Shown: positions 10,072 through 21,245, counted from the stretch's first letter. The stretch: DNA of 64,000 nt from Lachnospiraceae bacterium (GCA_016283755.1 JAEENO010000020.1:84156-148155), one strand, 5' to 3'. Program-made: numbers and translations. Notes: generated from the sequence alone by a model not told the origin.

Positions 10072-11280
10072 TTATAAAAGCGGCTTTAATGCACGGTCCA
10101 GAATACCCGTCATATAGGCAATCGCAACTCCGTAATTGGTCATCGGAATGTTCTTTGCCTTGGCAAGTTCCATTCTGTGCTCCATCTCTTTATCGTTAAG
10201 CATACATCCGCCACAGTGGATTATAAGCTTTGCTCCGTCTATCGACTCATCAAAGTCCGTACCGCTTGTAAACTTGAATCTCGGCTCTATTCCGGTAAAA
10301 CGTCTTATAAGATTTGGAAGCTTAACCGTTCCGATATCTCCGCACTGTCTGTGATGCGTACATCCCTCCGATATAACAACGGTATCCGTTACGGATAAGT
10401 CCTTAATCTTTTTTACGGATTCAGACAGATAAAGGATGTCATAATTAAGTCTCGCAAGAAGAATTGAAAATGAAGTCAACGGAATATTACTCGGCACTAT
10501 CTTATCTACACTCGCGAATGCCTGACTATCTGTTACAACAAGTGCCGGCGGATTCTTCAATGCACGAAGTGCTGCCTCGAGTTCATTAACCTGAACAACC
10601 ATTGTAATTCCGTCAAAATGAAGTACATCCCTTATTGCCTGCTGCTGCGGAAGAATCATTCTTCCCTTAGGTGCGGATTCATCTATAGGAGTTACAAGTA
10701 TGATAACATCGTCCTTCTTAACGAGATTATCAAGCATATGATTTTCCTTAATTTTTCCCTTCATTAAGGTTCCGAGATACTCTCTTAATTCATTGATGTT
10801 CTCTTTATTCCTTGCGCTGACATAGAATACATGGCCTTTTATTGCAGGGTCATTATCAAAACGTCTCTTATCGATATCCTTCATCTTGTCAATCTTATTA
10901 ACGACTATGACGTAAGGAACTTTTCTCTCATTAAGCTCCATAATAATTGCAAGCTCGGATTTTCCCATAATAGATGTTCCGTCAACTACAATTAACGCAA
11001 GGTCGGTACTTCTTAATACTTCAAAAGCTCTGACAATTCTTTCCTTGCCGAGCACCGTTTTATCATCAAGACCCGGTGTATCTGTAATTACAACAGGACC
11101 TAAAGGAAGTATCTCCATAGACTTATGTACCGGGTCTGTTGTTGTACCCGGTAAATCAGCGACTATCGATATTCTCTGACCGGTAAGCGCATTAATAAGT
11201 GATGACTTACCCGCATTGGTATGTCCGAAGATTCCTATATGTATTCTTTCCGAACGTGGCGTATCTGTTAATCCCATCAT
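10072..11280 (-). CDS. hydF: [FeFe] hydrogenase H-cluster maturation GTPase HydF
   Basis: GTPase motifs GHTNAGKSSLINALTGQ, DTPGLDD, NKID; C-terminal SEGCTHHRQCGDIG and IIHCGGCMLN Fe-S cysteines. Confidence 0.93.
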   Translation of the reverse strand: MMGLTDTPRSERIHIGIFGHTNAGKSSLINALTGQRISIVADLPGTTTDPVHKSMEILPLGPVVITDTPGLDDKTVLGKERIVRAFEVLRSTDLALIVVDGTSIMGKSELAIIMELNERKVPYVIVVNKIDKMKDIDKRRFDNDPAIKGHVFYVSARNKENINELREYLGTLMKGKIKENHMLDNLVKKDDVIILVTPIDESAPKGRMILPQQQAIRDVLHFDGITMVVQVNELEAALRALKNPPALVVTDSQAFASVDKIVPSNIPLTSFSILLARLNYDILYLSESVKKIKDLSVTDTVVISEGCTHHRQCGDIGTVKLPNLIRRFTGIEPRFKFTSGTDFDESIDGAKLIIHCGGCMLNDKEMEHRMELAKAKNIPMTNYGVAIAYMTGILDRALKPLL

Positions 11281-11299
11281 ATCCTCCTTGGTATTATAA

Positions 11300-11333
11300 A
11301 GGGCGCACCACCTTGGTGATACGCCCCCTTGTT
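11300..11333 (-). terminator. Rho-independent terminator after ftsZ
   Basis: GGGCGTATCACC/GGTGGTGCGCCC inverted repeat between ftsZ and hydF, followed by a T-containing tract on the minus strand. Confidence 0.6.
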
Positions 11334-11340
11334 ATACTTA

Positions 11341-12594
11341 TTATTTTCTGGAATTCTTTAAGAAATCAGGCACCTGAATATTCTTTTTCTCTACTTTGCT
11401 CTCAATAGGCTCAGCTCTTCTTATGCCCGGTAACGGATCCTGAATCGTCTGTGTCTGCTGCTGAGTTGGCTGCTGTGCAGGCTGTACCGGCTGTACAGGC
11501 TTAGCACTTGCAACAGGTTGCTGATTAGGATTCGGTACATACGATCTTGTAGGTGGAGTTACCGGAATCCTCTGCTGCGGTGCTGTTGATGTTCTTGTAA
11601 GTCCGAGTCTGTCATTAACACTAACAGGCTTCTCTTCAAGTCCGGTAGCAATTACCGTAATGGTAACTTCATCTATATCTTCCTCCATCAAACCGAAGAT
11701 AATATTGGAATTCTCTCCAACGAGATCACGTACATAAGTTGTTGCTTCGTCTGTATCAAAGAGGCCAACACCACCGGTGAAGTTAATAATAACATCCGAT
11801 GCTCCGTTAATGGATGTCTCAAGAAGAGGACTCGCAACGGCAATCTTAACTGCCTCGAGTGCCTTGTTCTCACCCTTGGCTGAACCGATACCGATATGAG
11901 CAACACCCTTGTTCTCCATAACAGTCTTAACGTCTGCGAAGTCAAGGTTGATTAATGCAGGCTTATTGATAAGATCTGTAATACCCTGAACTGCCTGCTG
12001 TAATACCTGGTCTGCCTTCTTCAATGCATCCGTCATCGACGTTCTTCTCTCTGAAATCTCAAGAAGCTTATCGTTAGGGATAACGATCAATGTATCTACG
12101 TACTCCTTAAGGCGCTCAATTCCGCCCAAGGCATTGTTCATTCTTACTCTGGCTTCAAATCTGAAAGGTTTCGTTACAACACCTACTGTTAAGATTCCAA
12201 GATCCTTGGAAATCTTAGCTACCACAGGAGCTGCACCGGTTCCGGTACCACCGCCCATACCGCAGGTTACGAATACCATATCAGCGCCTTCAAGTGCTGC
12301 TCTTATATCCTCTTCAGACTCTTCCGCAGCCTTCTGTCCGATCTCAGGCTGTGCACCTGCACCAAGACCTTTGGTAAGCTTCTCACCGATCTGAATAACT
12401 CTCTCGGCTTTGCAAAGCTTAAGTGCCTGCTTATCGGTATTAATTCCGATAAACTCAACACCGCCTATATTCTCATCTATCATTCGATTAACCGCATTAT
12501 TGCCGGCGCCGCCGACACCTACGACCAGTATCTTCGCACTGACATCTATTCCTCTATCCTCTAATTCAAGCAAGGGTTCTTCCTCCTTCACCAA
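11341..12594 (-). CDS. ftsZ: Cell division protein FtsZ
   Basis: [29 protein letters not shown] tubulin signature, C-terminal conserved [12 protein letters not shown]. Confidence 0.98.
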   Translation of the reverse strand: MVKEEEPLLELEDRGIDVSAKILVVGVGGAGNNAVNRMIDENIGGVEFIGINTDKQALKLCKAERVIQIGEKLTKGLGAGAQPEIGQKAAEESEEDIRAALEGADMVFVTCGMGGGTGTGAAPVVAKISKDLGILTVGVVTKPFRFEARVRMNNALGGIERLKEYVDTLIVIPNDKLLEISERRTSMTDALKKADQVLQQAVQGITDLINKPALINLDFADVKTVMENKGVAHIGIGSAKGENKALEAVKIAVASPLLETSINGASDVIINFTGGVGLFDTDEATTYVRDLVGENSNIIFGLMEEDIDEVTITVIATGLEEKPVSVNDRLGLTRTSTAPQQRIPVTPPTRSYVPNPNQQPVASAKPVQPVQPAQQPTQQQTQTIQDPLPGIRRAEPIESKVEKKNIQVPDFLKNSRK

Positions 12595-12695
12595 TCTCTA
12601 TATCAATTAAAAATAATATCCCAATCTGCCTAATAACACACTACTAAATATAATATCTTTTTTCCGACAAAAATTCAACAAAAAATCATCATAAT

Positions 12696-13475
12696 TTATG
12701 GTTGTTTTTCAAAAATAATATCCGTGTTTTTCTCTGAATAATCCTCCATGTGCAACACACCCTTTTCGCCGCTTAATTTCGGCAAAATCTTGGCAAGTCG
12801 CACCACTTTATCGTTAAGATTATCCGCTTCTCCGAACATAACAGTTATGTCCCCATATATAATCTCAATATCCGTTGAAGAATTAAACCATATAACTTCA
12901 GGCATTATCTCATACTTCTCAAGTGCAAGCGTAATTGCGAGAAGATTCTTATACATGCTTCTGCTGTCAGTCTTAATCGTCTCGTATAATGCGACTTCTT
13001 TAACCTGAATTCCCTTAATTAAAGCAATATCGGGTAAGACCTCAGTGGAAAGTTCAACAACAACTCCGTCTTTATCAATATAAGCGAACTGTCCCGTAGC
13101 TTCCACATACATATATCCGATTATCTTTTTCTCATAGACTCTTATCGTAAGCTCATTTAAGCCATCCATCTTAACTTCCGTCTTGTCGATAAAAGGAAGC
13201 TTCTCAGGCTCTTTAAACTTATACTTAAGATAGACATATAACGTATTGTACGAATACTCATCATTAAGTATTATTCTTTTTACAGCATCGTCTTCGTAGA
13301 GGTTATTGCCTTTGATATTGACTTTCTTGACATTACACGCAAAATATACAAACATAAATAAGCCGACAGTTATAATAACCACGCCGACAAGTATTATCAA
13401 TATGCGAAGCAATATGCTGTCTTTTTCTTCAGCCGGTTCGTTATCTGTTACCGGCAATTTGCGCTTCTTCAACAT
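12696..13475 (-). CDS. FtsQ/DivIB-type cell division protein
   Basis: Single TM then POTRA/FtsQ-like region, position in dcw cluster. Confidence 0.8.
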   Translation of the reverse strand: MLKKRKLPVTDNEPAEEKDSILLRILIILVGVVIITVGLFMFVYFACNVKKVNIKGNNLYEDDAVKRIILNDEYSYNTLYVYLKYKFKEPEKLPFIDKTEVKMDGLNELTIRVYEKKIIGYMYVEATGQFAYIDKDGVVVELSTEVLPDIALIKGIQVKEVALYETIKTDSRSMYKNLLAITLALEKYEIMPEVIWFNSSTDIEIIYGDITVMFGEADNLNDKVVRLAKILPKLSGEKGVLHMEDYSEKNTDIIFEKQP

Positions 13476-14619
13476 CTGACTCCTCTATCTTGATACGCTT
13501 TGATACACTTAAAACCACACCTATTTCCGCAAGCAGGAATACTACCGAAGTTCCTCCATAACTTATAAAAGGCAATGAAATACCGGTATTCGGAATTGTA
13601 TTCGTTACAACGGCAATATTAAGAACAACCTGGGTTGCTATATGACCCAGAACTCCCATAACAATAAGCGCACCGAAAGTATCATTCGAATGCTTTATAA
13701 TTATCGCAAATCTGTAAATCATCAATGCAAAAAGCACTATAACCGAAATTGCGCCGAACAATCCCAGTTCCTCGCAGATAATCGAGAATATCATATCGTT
13801 CTGTGCTTCCGGAACGTGACCTAATTTCTGGATACTCTGTCCTAAACCCTTACCCATTATTCCGCCGGATCCTATAGCATACAAACCCTGAAGGGTCTGA
13901 CCGCCGTTCTTTGCTGTCTCCGGATTAAGCCATGCATCGATACGCTGTGCTCTGTAGCCGACTTTCATGATATATACCGCGCCTATAAATACGAGCACCA
14001 TACCGGTTAGCAAAAACTGCATATACTTTCTGCTTGATGCAAAAATCATTATAAGTACAATTGCCATTACGATAATAGCATTGGAAAGATTTGTTATAGC
14101 TATTCCGGCGAACGCAGGCATTACAAGCACGAATGCCTTGACCACCGTCTTGATATCATCTATCTTGTCTCCTATACTTACAAGAAATGCTGCCATAAAT
14201 ATAATTATCGCAAGCTTTGCATACTCGGAAGGCTGGAAAGATATACCATTAATAACAATCCATCTCTTAGAACCGTTGATTTCTTTACCAATAACAAAAA
14301 CCAGATATATAAGAACCAATGAACTAAGGTATACCCAAGGTGCAAATCTCTTAAGCCACTTATAATCAAAATTGGCTGCAATTATCATCGCAACAAGACC
14401 TAAGATAGTATTTCTTAACTGTTTCATAAAATAGTAATTTGCACGTCCGAATTTAAGTTCTGCCACATATGACGACGTCGAATATACCATAAGAAGGCCA
14501 AAAGCAAGTAAGAAAAGCGTAATAAATAAAAGCGTATAATCAAAGAAGAAGACAGATGTCTCCCTCTTCTCCTTGCGCTTTTTCTTCTTAACTTCCTTAA
14601 CTCTTGCGTCGGGCATCAA
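13441..14619 (-). CDS. ftsW: Peptidoglycan glycosyltransferase FtsW
   Basis: SEDS family: YSTSSYVA, NGSKRWIVINGISFQPSEYAKLA, PEAQNDMIFSIICEELGL, PNTGISLPFISYGGTS. Confidence 0.93.
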   Translation of the reverse strand: MMPDARVKEVKKKKRKEKRETSVFFFDYTLLFITLFLLAFGLLMVYSTSSYVAELKFGRANYYFMKQLRNTILGLVAMIIAANFDYKWLKRFAPWVYLSSLVLIYLVFVIGKEINGSKRWIVINGISFQPSEYAKLAIIIFMAAFLVSIGDKIDDIKTVVKAFVLVMPAFAGIAITNLSNAIIVMAIVLIMIFASSRKYMQFLLTGMVLVFIGAVYIMKVGYRAQRIDAWLNPETAKNGGQTLQGLYAIGSGGIMGKGLGQSIQKLGHVPEAQNDMIFSIICEELGLFGAISVIVLFALMIYRFAIIIKHSNDTFGALIVMGVLGHIATQVVLNIAVVTNTIPNTGISLPFISYGGTSVVFLLAEIGVVLSVSKRIKIEESDVEEAQIAGNR

Positions 14620-16035
14620 TTAATTCTCCTTGATGTTTCTGACAATATCCTTAAAGATACGTCCACGCTGCTCGTAGTTATCAAACATTCCCCAGCTTGC
14701 ACAAGCAGGTGAAAGTAAGACCGCATCTCCCGGGCATGCGTTTTTAATACATATATCCATACACTCTTCGAATGTATCAGCCATTACGATGTTGGTAACA
14801 CCGTATTTTCTAGCACATTCCGCAATCTTGTCGCGTGTAACACCGATAAGAACAAGAAGCTTAACCTTGTTATCAAAAGCCTTGATCCAGTCGTCATACT
14901 CGCTGCCCTTATCATATCCGCCTCCGATAAGGATTGTAGGCTTTGTCATAGCCTTAATTCCCTGAATTGCTGCATCCGGATTCGTTCCCTTAGAATCGTT
15001 GTAGTAATCTACGCCGTTCTTGGTTGCAACGAATTCGATTCTGTGCTCAACAGCCTTGAAATCTCTTATAACCTTAAGTGTAATATCAAGCGGCACATTC
15101 ATGGCTTCCGCAATCGCAAGTGCAGCCATAACATTCTCTATATTGCACATTCCGACAAGATTCATGTCGGTAACATTCATAATCTTCTTCGGTTCTGCAG
15201 GGTTATCGTTATATGATACGGCTTTACCCTCATAACCCTTGTAATTTCTTACGCCTGCACGATAGATTGCACCATCTTCGTAGTAGAATCCGTTCTCTAA
15301 CTTCGTTGATGATGAAAAAGCTATAACCGTTGCAGGGCATCTGTCGATAAAAGCTCTCGTATCAGGACTGTCGTAATTAAGTACGCATACGTCATCCTTT
15401 GTCTGATTAAGTGTAATATCTTCCTTAGCCTTGATATATGCTTCCATCGTATGATGACGGTTAAGATGATCCGGTGTAATATTAAGAATTGCAGTAACTA
15501 CAGGATGAAAATCAATAATTGTCTCAAGCTGGAATGAACTTATCTCTGCAACCGTAATCTGATCTTCTACCTGCGCTGCAGCCTTCTCTGTATAAGGAAT
15601 ACCGATATTACCGACAACATCAACGTGCTTATAATAAGCCTTCATAATTTCGCCCGTAAGAGTTGTAGTCGTGGTCTTACCGTTGGTTCCCGTAATACCG
15701 ATAACACTGCCTTTACCGCAGATATATCCTAATTCAATCTCACCTATAATCATAACACCGCGATTGCGCATCTCGTTAATCCACGGAAGATCCGTAGGTA
15801 CGCCCGGGCTTAATATAAGGCAATCAGTGCTTTTCTTAACATCATCGCTAAGCTCGCCAACAATGATATTAACACCGCGCAATACAGGATTATCGTTAAT
15901 AAGCTTATTAACATCAAGCTTCTCATTGGAATCTGTAAGTGTTGCTTCGATACCTTTTTCTTTTAAAAGTGCAATTGCCGCAACTCCGCTCTTTCCGGAA
16001 CCTACGACAAGAATTTTTTTACCGTCAAGAATCAT
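14620..16035 (-). CDS. murD: UDP-N-acetylmuramoylalanine--D-glutamate ligase
   Basis: VIGITGTNGKTTTTTLTGEI, ITPDHLNRH, YYNDSKGTNPDAAIQGI, LSPACASWGMFDNYEQRG. Confidence 0.96.
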   Translation of the reverse strand: MILDGKKILVVGSGKSGVAAIALLKEKGIEATLTDSNEKLDVNKLINDNPVLRGVNIIVGELSDDVKKSTDCLILSPGVPTDLPWINEMRNRGVMIIGEIELGYICGKGSVIGITGTNGKTTTTTLTGEIMKAYYKHVDVVGNIGIPYTEKAAAQVEDQITVAEISSFQLETIIDFHPVVTAILNITPDHLNRHHTMEAYIKAKEDITLNQTKDDVCVLNYDSPDTRAFIDRCPATVIAFSSSTKLENGFYYEDGAIYRAGVRNYKGYEGKAVSYNDNPAEPKKIMNVTDMNLVGMCNIENVMAALAIAEAMNVPLDITLKVIRDFKAVEHRIEFVATKNGVDYYNDSKGTNPDAAIQGIKAMTKPTILIGGGYDKGSEYDDWIKAFDNKVKLLVLIGVTRDKIAECARKYGVTNIVMADTFEECMDICIKNACPGDAVLLSPACASWGMFDNYEQRGRIFKDIVRNIKEN

Positions 16036-17033
16036 AATTTACCTCCGCATATACCGGCAAAGCCTACGAGACAAAGAAGTGCTGTAACTATTGCAAAGAA
16101 AGCAACAACCTTAGTCTCTGAATATCCCTTAAGTTCGTAGTGATGATGGATAGGCGTCATCTTAAATATACGCTTACCCTGACCGTACTTCTTCTTCGTG
16201 TACTTAAAGTAAGATACCTGAATAATTACCGATAATACCTCAACAAAATAAATGAAACCGACAATCGGTAAGTAAAGCGGAAGCTTAAGTATATATGCCA
16301 TTCCGGCAACATAACCGCCAAGTGCAAGTGAGCCTGTATCGCCCATAAATATCTTGGCAGGATATGCATTGAACATAAGGAATCCAAGAAGCGCACCTAT
16401 TACAGCTGCAGGAAGTAATGCAACCTGCTCTGTCTTGTAAAGTGATACGCAAATAAAGAAAAGTGATACCGGAAGTGTAACGGTTGATAAAAGTCCGTCA
16501 AGACCGTCGGTAAAGTTAACACCGTTAGCCGTTCCGATAACAACAAAGAACATCAAAGGTATTGTCAAAAAGCCTGCGTTAAGATAATAACCGCCTGCTA
16601 CGAAATACTGCGAAAACGGAATTAAAAGTGTAAGATCGTTGCCTGAGAAAAATACCATATAAGCTGCAAATACAGCTGTTACAACAATCTGAAGAAGCAT
16701 CTTCTGATAGCTCAAAAGTCCGTCGGAGCGTTTCAATACTACCTTAAGATAATCATCAAGAAAACCGATTACCGCATATCCCCAGGTAAGAATTAAAACA
16801 GGTAATACCTTAGGATACTTGCCGATGCTTATTAAGACAGCAACGGTAAGTCCCGCAAGGATAAGCATGCCTCCCATTGTAGGGGTACCGTTCTTAACCT
16901 GGTGAGACTCAAGTTCCTCTCTCTCGGTATTGCCGACTTTGAGCTTTTTAAGCCATGGAATAAGTACCGGGCCGACCGCCACGGTAACGAAATAAGCAAT
17001 TATAAGCGGAAGAATTATCTCCTGCAAATACAT
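16032..17033 (-). CDS. mraY: Phospho-N-acetylmuramoyl-pentapeptide-transferase
   Basis: TPTMGGMLIL, NFTDGLDGLLS, NAYPAKIFMGDTGSLALGG, FKMTPIHHHYEL; start adjusted to MYLQEIILPL. Confidence 0.96.
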   Translation of the reverse strand: MYLQEIILPLIIAYFVTVAVGPVLIPWLKKLKVGNTEREELESHQVKNGTPTMGGMLILAGLTVAVLISIGKYPKVLPVLILTWGYAVIGFLDDYLKVVLKRSDGLLSYQKMLLQIVVTAVFAAYMVFFSGNDLTLLIPFSQYFVAGGYYLNAGFLTIPLMFFVVIGTANGVNFTDGLDGLLSTVTLPVSLFFICVSLYKTEQVALLPAAVIGALLGFLMFNAYPAKIFMGDTGSLALGGYVAGMAYILKLPLYLPIVGFIYFVEVLSVIIQVSYFKYTKKKYGQGKRIFKMTPIHHHYELKGYSETKVVAFFAIVTALLCLVGFAGICGGKL

Positions 17034-17108
17034 AAAAATCACCTCTATAATATATATAACGAATAAATTATAGACCACTTAAAGTGCTATGGCAACCATT
17101 AAAGATTA

Positions 17109-18995
17109 TTAATCTCCGAAAATATCATCCTCGTAATTTTCTTCAGGCGGAGTCAGAGTCGGAACGCTTCCTTCCTTGTCTTCATCAGGATAAATGTTGA
17201 AGTAAGGAAGTATCTCTGTCATAATCTCTTTCGCAAGATTCGTTGCAAGCGAACTTTGCGCCTGGTTCTCAAGATTCGGTTCATCAATAATTACGTATAT
17301 TAAAAGCTTAGGATTGGCCGCCGGTGCAAATCCGATGAAAGATACCAGGTACTTCTTGTTGCCTCGTGGGAGCTTTTCCGCGGTACCGGTCTTACCGCCC
17401 ATGGTGTAACCTTCTACCTTGGCAGAATGGCCTGTTCCTACCTGAACCGTTGTATATAAGTATTTTCGTAAATATCTCGAAGTCTCTTCGGATATGGTCT
17501 GTCTTATAAGATATGACGAAAGCTGTTCTTCCGCTCTTCCATCCGCTGTCCAGCACTCTTTTAATATATGAGGCTTATAATAATTGCCTCCGTTGATAAG
17601 CGACGAAAAGCCCGCTGCAAGCTGAACCATGGTTACATTAAAGTTCTGACCGAACGAGTTGGTTGCAAGCGATGCTGCATTCATATTATCGATTGTGTAG
17701 ATTAAAGTATCTGTTCTTGCTTCACCCGGAAGGTCAATATTGGTCTTCTTACCGAATCCGAAGATCGCCTGATACTTCGTAAAAGCATCAACTCCGATTA
17801 CACGGCTCATCTGCATAAGCGCGTCATTACAGGAATTATTGATTGCCTGCTCTATGGTCTCCCATCCGTGGCCTTCACGGTTAACGCATCTTATCTTATG
17901 TCCGCCGGCATTCTCTGAGCCGTCACAATAGTAATGCTCGTCACCGGTAAGCTTACCACAGTCAAGGCCTGCCGCAACCGTAAAGGGCTTCGCGGTAGAA
18001 CCCGGCTCATATGTCGATGTTACGCAGAAATTATTCCAGAGGTTATTGAGTATATTAAGAATCTCTTCATCAGACATTTCAGCAATCTGTTCTTCCGAAT
18101 AATACATGGAAAGATCTCTCGGATCGTTAAGATCAAATGAAGGATATGATGCCATAGCATATATTTCGCCGCTGTTAGGGTCCATAACGATTACAGCCGT
18201 ATTCTTACTTCCGAGTCCATACTCTCCGTAGCTTAAACTGTCATTAAAAGCTTTGATTTTCTGCTCTACTACCATCTGAACATTAAGATCGAGCGTGGTG
18301 CACAATGTATGACCATCCGTAGGATTAATAATATTCTTCTGGAAATCATTGTCGGAATCAAGATATCCGTACTGTCTTCCGTTAATGCCGTTTAATGTAT
18401 CGTTATAATACTTCTCTAATCCGGTCACACCTTCATTACCTGCTGTAATAAAACCTATAACATTGGCTGCCAGGCTTCCGTAAGGATACATTCTAATATA
18501 TTCCTTCTCAAACCATATACCGGTTATATAGGCTTTGTTCGTATCAACAGTTTCCTTATATGCATTGAATTCCTGAACTTTTTCGAAGGAAACCTTTTTC
18601 TTTAATACAATGTACTGACTTGTCTTGTTCTCGTTAAGCTTCTCTCTTATCTCGGTTTCATCTAATTCAAATATTTTAACGAGTGCTCCGACACTTACAT
18701 CAATGCAGTCCTTCTTAGCATTAAGTACTTTGCAGTCAAGTATTACATTATATACATCCATACTTGTTGCAAGGATTGTACCGTTTCTGTCTACAATATC
18801 ACCTCTTTTATAAGGAATCGTAAGTGACGAGTACTCCTGCTGATTAAGGACTATTCTCTTATAACGCTCGCCCTGAACCATCTGAATATATATAATTCTT
18901 CCCACTAAAAACAGTAGTGCCGCGAATATTATCACGAGCACTACCGTTAATTTCTTATTGATTGTCTTTCTTATTGTTCTTTTATAAGACTTCAA
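17109..18995 (-). CDS. Class B penicillin-binding protein (FtsI/SpoVD type), no PASTA domain seen
   Basis: STYEPGSTAKPF (SxxK), NNSCNDALMQ (SxN), MGGKTGTAEK (KTGT), dimerisation domain, dcw position. Confidence 0.93.
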   Translation of the reverse strand: MKSYKRTIRKTINKKLTVVLVIIFAALLFLVGRIIYIQMVQGERYKRIVLNQQEYSSLTIPYKRGDIVDRNGTILATSMDVYNVILDCKVLNAKKDCIDVSVGALVKIFELDETEIREKLNENKTSQYIVLKKKVSFEKVQEFNAYKETVDTNKAYITGIWFEKEYIRMYPYGSLAANVIGFITAGNEGVTGLEKYYNDTLNGINGRQYGYLDSDNDFQKNIINPTDGHTLCTTLDLNVQMVVEQKIKAFNDSLSYGEYGLGSKNTAVIVMDPNSGEIYAMASYPSFDLNDPRDLSMYYSEEQIAEMSDEEILNILNNLWNNFCVTSTYEPGSTAKPFTVAAGLDCGKLTGDEHYYCDGSENAGGHKIRCVNREGHGWETIEQAINNSCNDALMQMSRVIGVDAFTKYQAIFGFGKKTNIDLPGEARTDTLIYTIDNMNAASLATNSFGQNFNVTMVQLAAGFSSLINGGNYYKPHILKECWTADGRAEEQLSSYLIRQTISEETSRYLRKYLYTTVQVGTGHSAKVEGYTMGGKTGTAEKLPRGNKKYLVSFIGFAPAANPKLLIYVIIDEPNLENQAQSSLATNLAKEIMTEILPYFNIYPDEDKEGSVPTLTPPEENYEDDIFGD

Positions 18996-19015
18996 TTCTC
19001 TATCCTAACCGCATT

Positions 19016-19552
19016 TTACTTGCCGGTAAATATCATGCCGAAAACGGTATTATCCTTTCCGCCTGGGATATCTCTATATTGCTCCATATAATCCGTATTG
19101 TCAATATGATAATACTGAATCTGGCCCTCTGCAGGATATACCATTTTAAGTTCATTTATGGCCTTATCTCTAATCTCTTCAAGATTTACGGATGCTTCGA
19201 TTCTCTTCTCGTATACGTTGTTGGTTTCGGTAAGATTAACGAGCTGCGCTTTTAAAGAAGTGACATGATTTAATCTCTTATTGTACTCTGCTCTTAAGTT
19301 AATGTAGGATACACATAAGACCATAACAAGAGCAGTTGCACCGATCATTGCAACCATATTGATTCTGCTCTTTCTCTTCTGGCATGCAAGAGTATGAACT
19401 CTATGAAGTCTGCGAGCTTCTTCTTCCTCGAGACGTCTTCTCTCATTCTCCTCTGCTATTGCCTGTCTTCTTGCAGCTTCCTTGCTAAAATCAAACGCCG
19501 GAGCAGCGGTTCCTTCAACATACTCCTCATTCATCCATGAAACATTTGCCAT
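19016..19552 (-). CDS. FtsL/septum formation initiator-like protein
   Basis: TM plus coiled-coil, located between rsmH and PBP in dcw cluster. Confidence 0.7.
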   Translation of the reverse strand: MANVSWMNEEYVEGTAAPAFDFSKEAARRQAIAEENERRRLEEEEARRLHRVHTLACQKRKSRINMVAMIGATALVMVLCVSYINLRAEYNKRLNHVTSLKAQLVNLTETNNVYEKRIEASVNLEEIRDKAINELKMVYPAEGQIQYYHIDNTDYMEQYRDIPGGKDNTVFGMIFTGK

Positions 19553-19567
19553 AAGTCTTCTCCTTTT

Positions 19568-20512
19568 TTATTTCGCAGCTTTCTCGAATACACGAAGCTT
19601 TGCGCTGTGTGATCTGCTGTTAATTTCAAGTTCTTCAGCTGATGGCGTAATAGGCTTTTTCGTAACTACATGTCCTTTGCTTTTCTTCCCACATACACAC
19701 ACCGGAAATTCCTTAGGGCATGTACACGGGTTCTCATTCCTCTTAAATGCTTCCTTAACAATTCTGTCTTCCAAGGAATGAAACGTTATTATTGCTAATC
19801 TCCCCGAAGGTGCTAAGAAATCTATCATTCCGTCTATGGAATCTGTTAAGACTTCAAGCTCCTTATTACATTCAATTCTAAGTGCCTGGAAAGTTCTCAT
19901 CGCAGGATTCGGACCATCCATCCAGAACTTCTTAGGAATCGCATGTCTTACTATCTCTGCAAGTTCACCTGTTGTTTTGATTCTCCCCTTACTTCGCTCG
20001 GCTACTATGTGCTTCGCGATGTTCTTGGCGAACTTGTCTTCACCGTAATCTCTTATTATCTTAAATATTTCATTTTCATCATATTCGTTAACGATCATCT
20101 CTGCTGTTAAAGGATTCCTGTTATCCATTCGCATATCAAGCGGTGCATCCTTTTCCATATATGAGAATCCTCGTTCTTTTGTGTCCAATTGGAAGGATGA
20201 AACCCCGATGTCAAGAAGTATTCCGTCTACGTTCTCAATACCAAGCTCCTTAACTCTTGTAACCAGGTTCTTATAATTATCCCTGATTATCATCGCCCTC
20301 TCGTTATATTGCATAAGCTTCAGAGTCGCTGCATTAATTGCGTCTTCATCCTGGTCGATTCCTATGAGCCGTCCGTTTTCATTAAGTCTCTTGCATATCT
20401 CAAAAGAATGTCCCGCACCTCCAAGTGTTCCGTCTACATATATCCCGTCAGGCTTAATATTGAGCGATTCAATTGTCTCATTAAGTAAAACCGATACATG
20501 ATTGAATTCCAT
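19568..20512 (-). CDS. rsmH: 16S rRNA (cytosine(1402)-N(4))-methyltransferase RsmH
   Basis: [56 protein letters not shown]. Confidence 0.96.
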   Translation of the reverse strand: MEFNHVSVLLNETIESLNIKPDGIYVDGTLGGAGHSFEICKRLNENGRLIGIDQDEDAINAATLKLMQYNERAMIIRDNYKNLVTRVKELGIENVDGILLDIGVSSFQLDTKERGFSYMEKDAPLDMRMDNRNPLTAEMIVNEYDENEIFKIIRDYGEDKFAKNIAKHIVAERSKGRIKTTGELAEIVRHAIPKKFWMDGPNPAMRTFQALRIECNKELEVLTDSIDGMIDFLAPSGRLAIITFHSLEDRIVKEAFKRNENPCTCPKEFPVCVCGKKSKGHVVTKKPITPSAEELEINSRSHSAKLRVFEKAAK

Positions 20513-20525
20513 TTCTTATGCCTTT

Positions 20526-20954
20526 CTATATGCTAAGTCCGAGTTCTGCCATATGCTCTGCAATCTCGTCCATATCATCGTATGTATTATCCTGCCATCT
20601 TTGCTTATCCCAGATCTCAATCCTCGATAACGTTCCGGCGGTTACTATATCCTTATCGAGTCCTGCATATTCTCTAAGCACAGGCGGTATAAGTACTCTT
20701 CCCTGCTTATCAATCTCGCACGAAGCTGCACCGGAGAAGAAGAATCTTAAGAACTTCCTCGCATCCTTCGAAGTTAAGTTAACCGTCTTAAACTTCTCTT
20801 CGATGTTCTTCCATTCTGTAGTGGTGTATCCGTAGAGACAACCGTCAAAACCTTTTGTAATAACGCACTCATCACCGAACTCCTCACGGAACTTGGACGG
20901 AACTATCATTCTGCCCTTGGCATCAATCGAATGATTATACTCACCCATGAACAT
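20526..20954 (-). CDS. mraZ: Transcriptional regulator MraZ
   Basis: GEYNHSIDAKGRMIVPSKFRE, DKQGRVLIPPVLREYA (AbrB-like repeats), head of dcw cluster. Confidence 0.95.
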   Translation of the reverse strand: MFMGEYNHSIDAKGRMIVPSKFREEFGDECVITKGFDGCLYGYTTTEWKNIEEKFKTVNLTSKDARKFLRFFFSGAASCEIDKQGRVLIPPVLREYAGLDKDIVTAGTLSRIEIWDKQRWQDNTYDDMDEIAEHMAELGLSI

Positions 20955-21021
20955 AATGATTATTCCTCCTTTCCACGATTCTTTCGATTTTTAAGCGGTT
21001 ATCCACGAAGTTATTAACTTA

Positions 21022-21061
21022 TCCACCACTTCGTGGTACTTCCCACCACTTCACTCCACTT
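21022..21061 (-). promoter_or_regulatory. Putative MraZ operator (four tandem 10-bp repeats)
   Basis: Minus strand AAGTGGAGTG AAGTGGTGGG AAGTACCACG AAGTGGTGGA upstream of mraZ. Confidence 0.75.
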
Positions 21062-21154
21062 TCAATCATATAGTACTACAAATTGCACATTAAATCAAGT
21101 GTTTTTCTTGATTTTCTGCACGTTTCACGGATTTTTTATAAAACCACAAAATAA

Positions 21155-21206
21155 AGAAAGCCCCGAAAAAACGACCACTAAATAAGTCATTTTTCCGGAG
21201 CTTTTA
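21155..21206 (-). terminator. Terminator after lgt
   Basis: AGCTCCGGAAAAATGAC...GTCGTTTTTTCGGGGCT imperfect inverted repeat with T tracts on minus strand. Confidence 0.6.
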
Positions 21207-21245
21207 CTCCATACTTTTCAATATGAAATTATGAAACTTTTGTGT

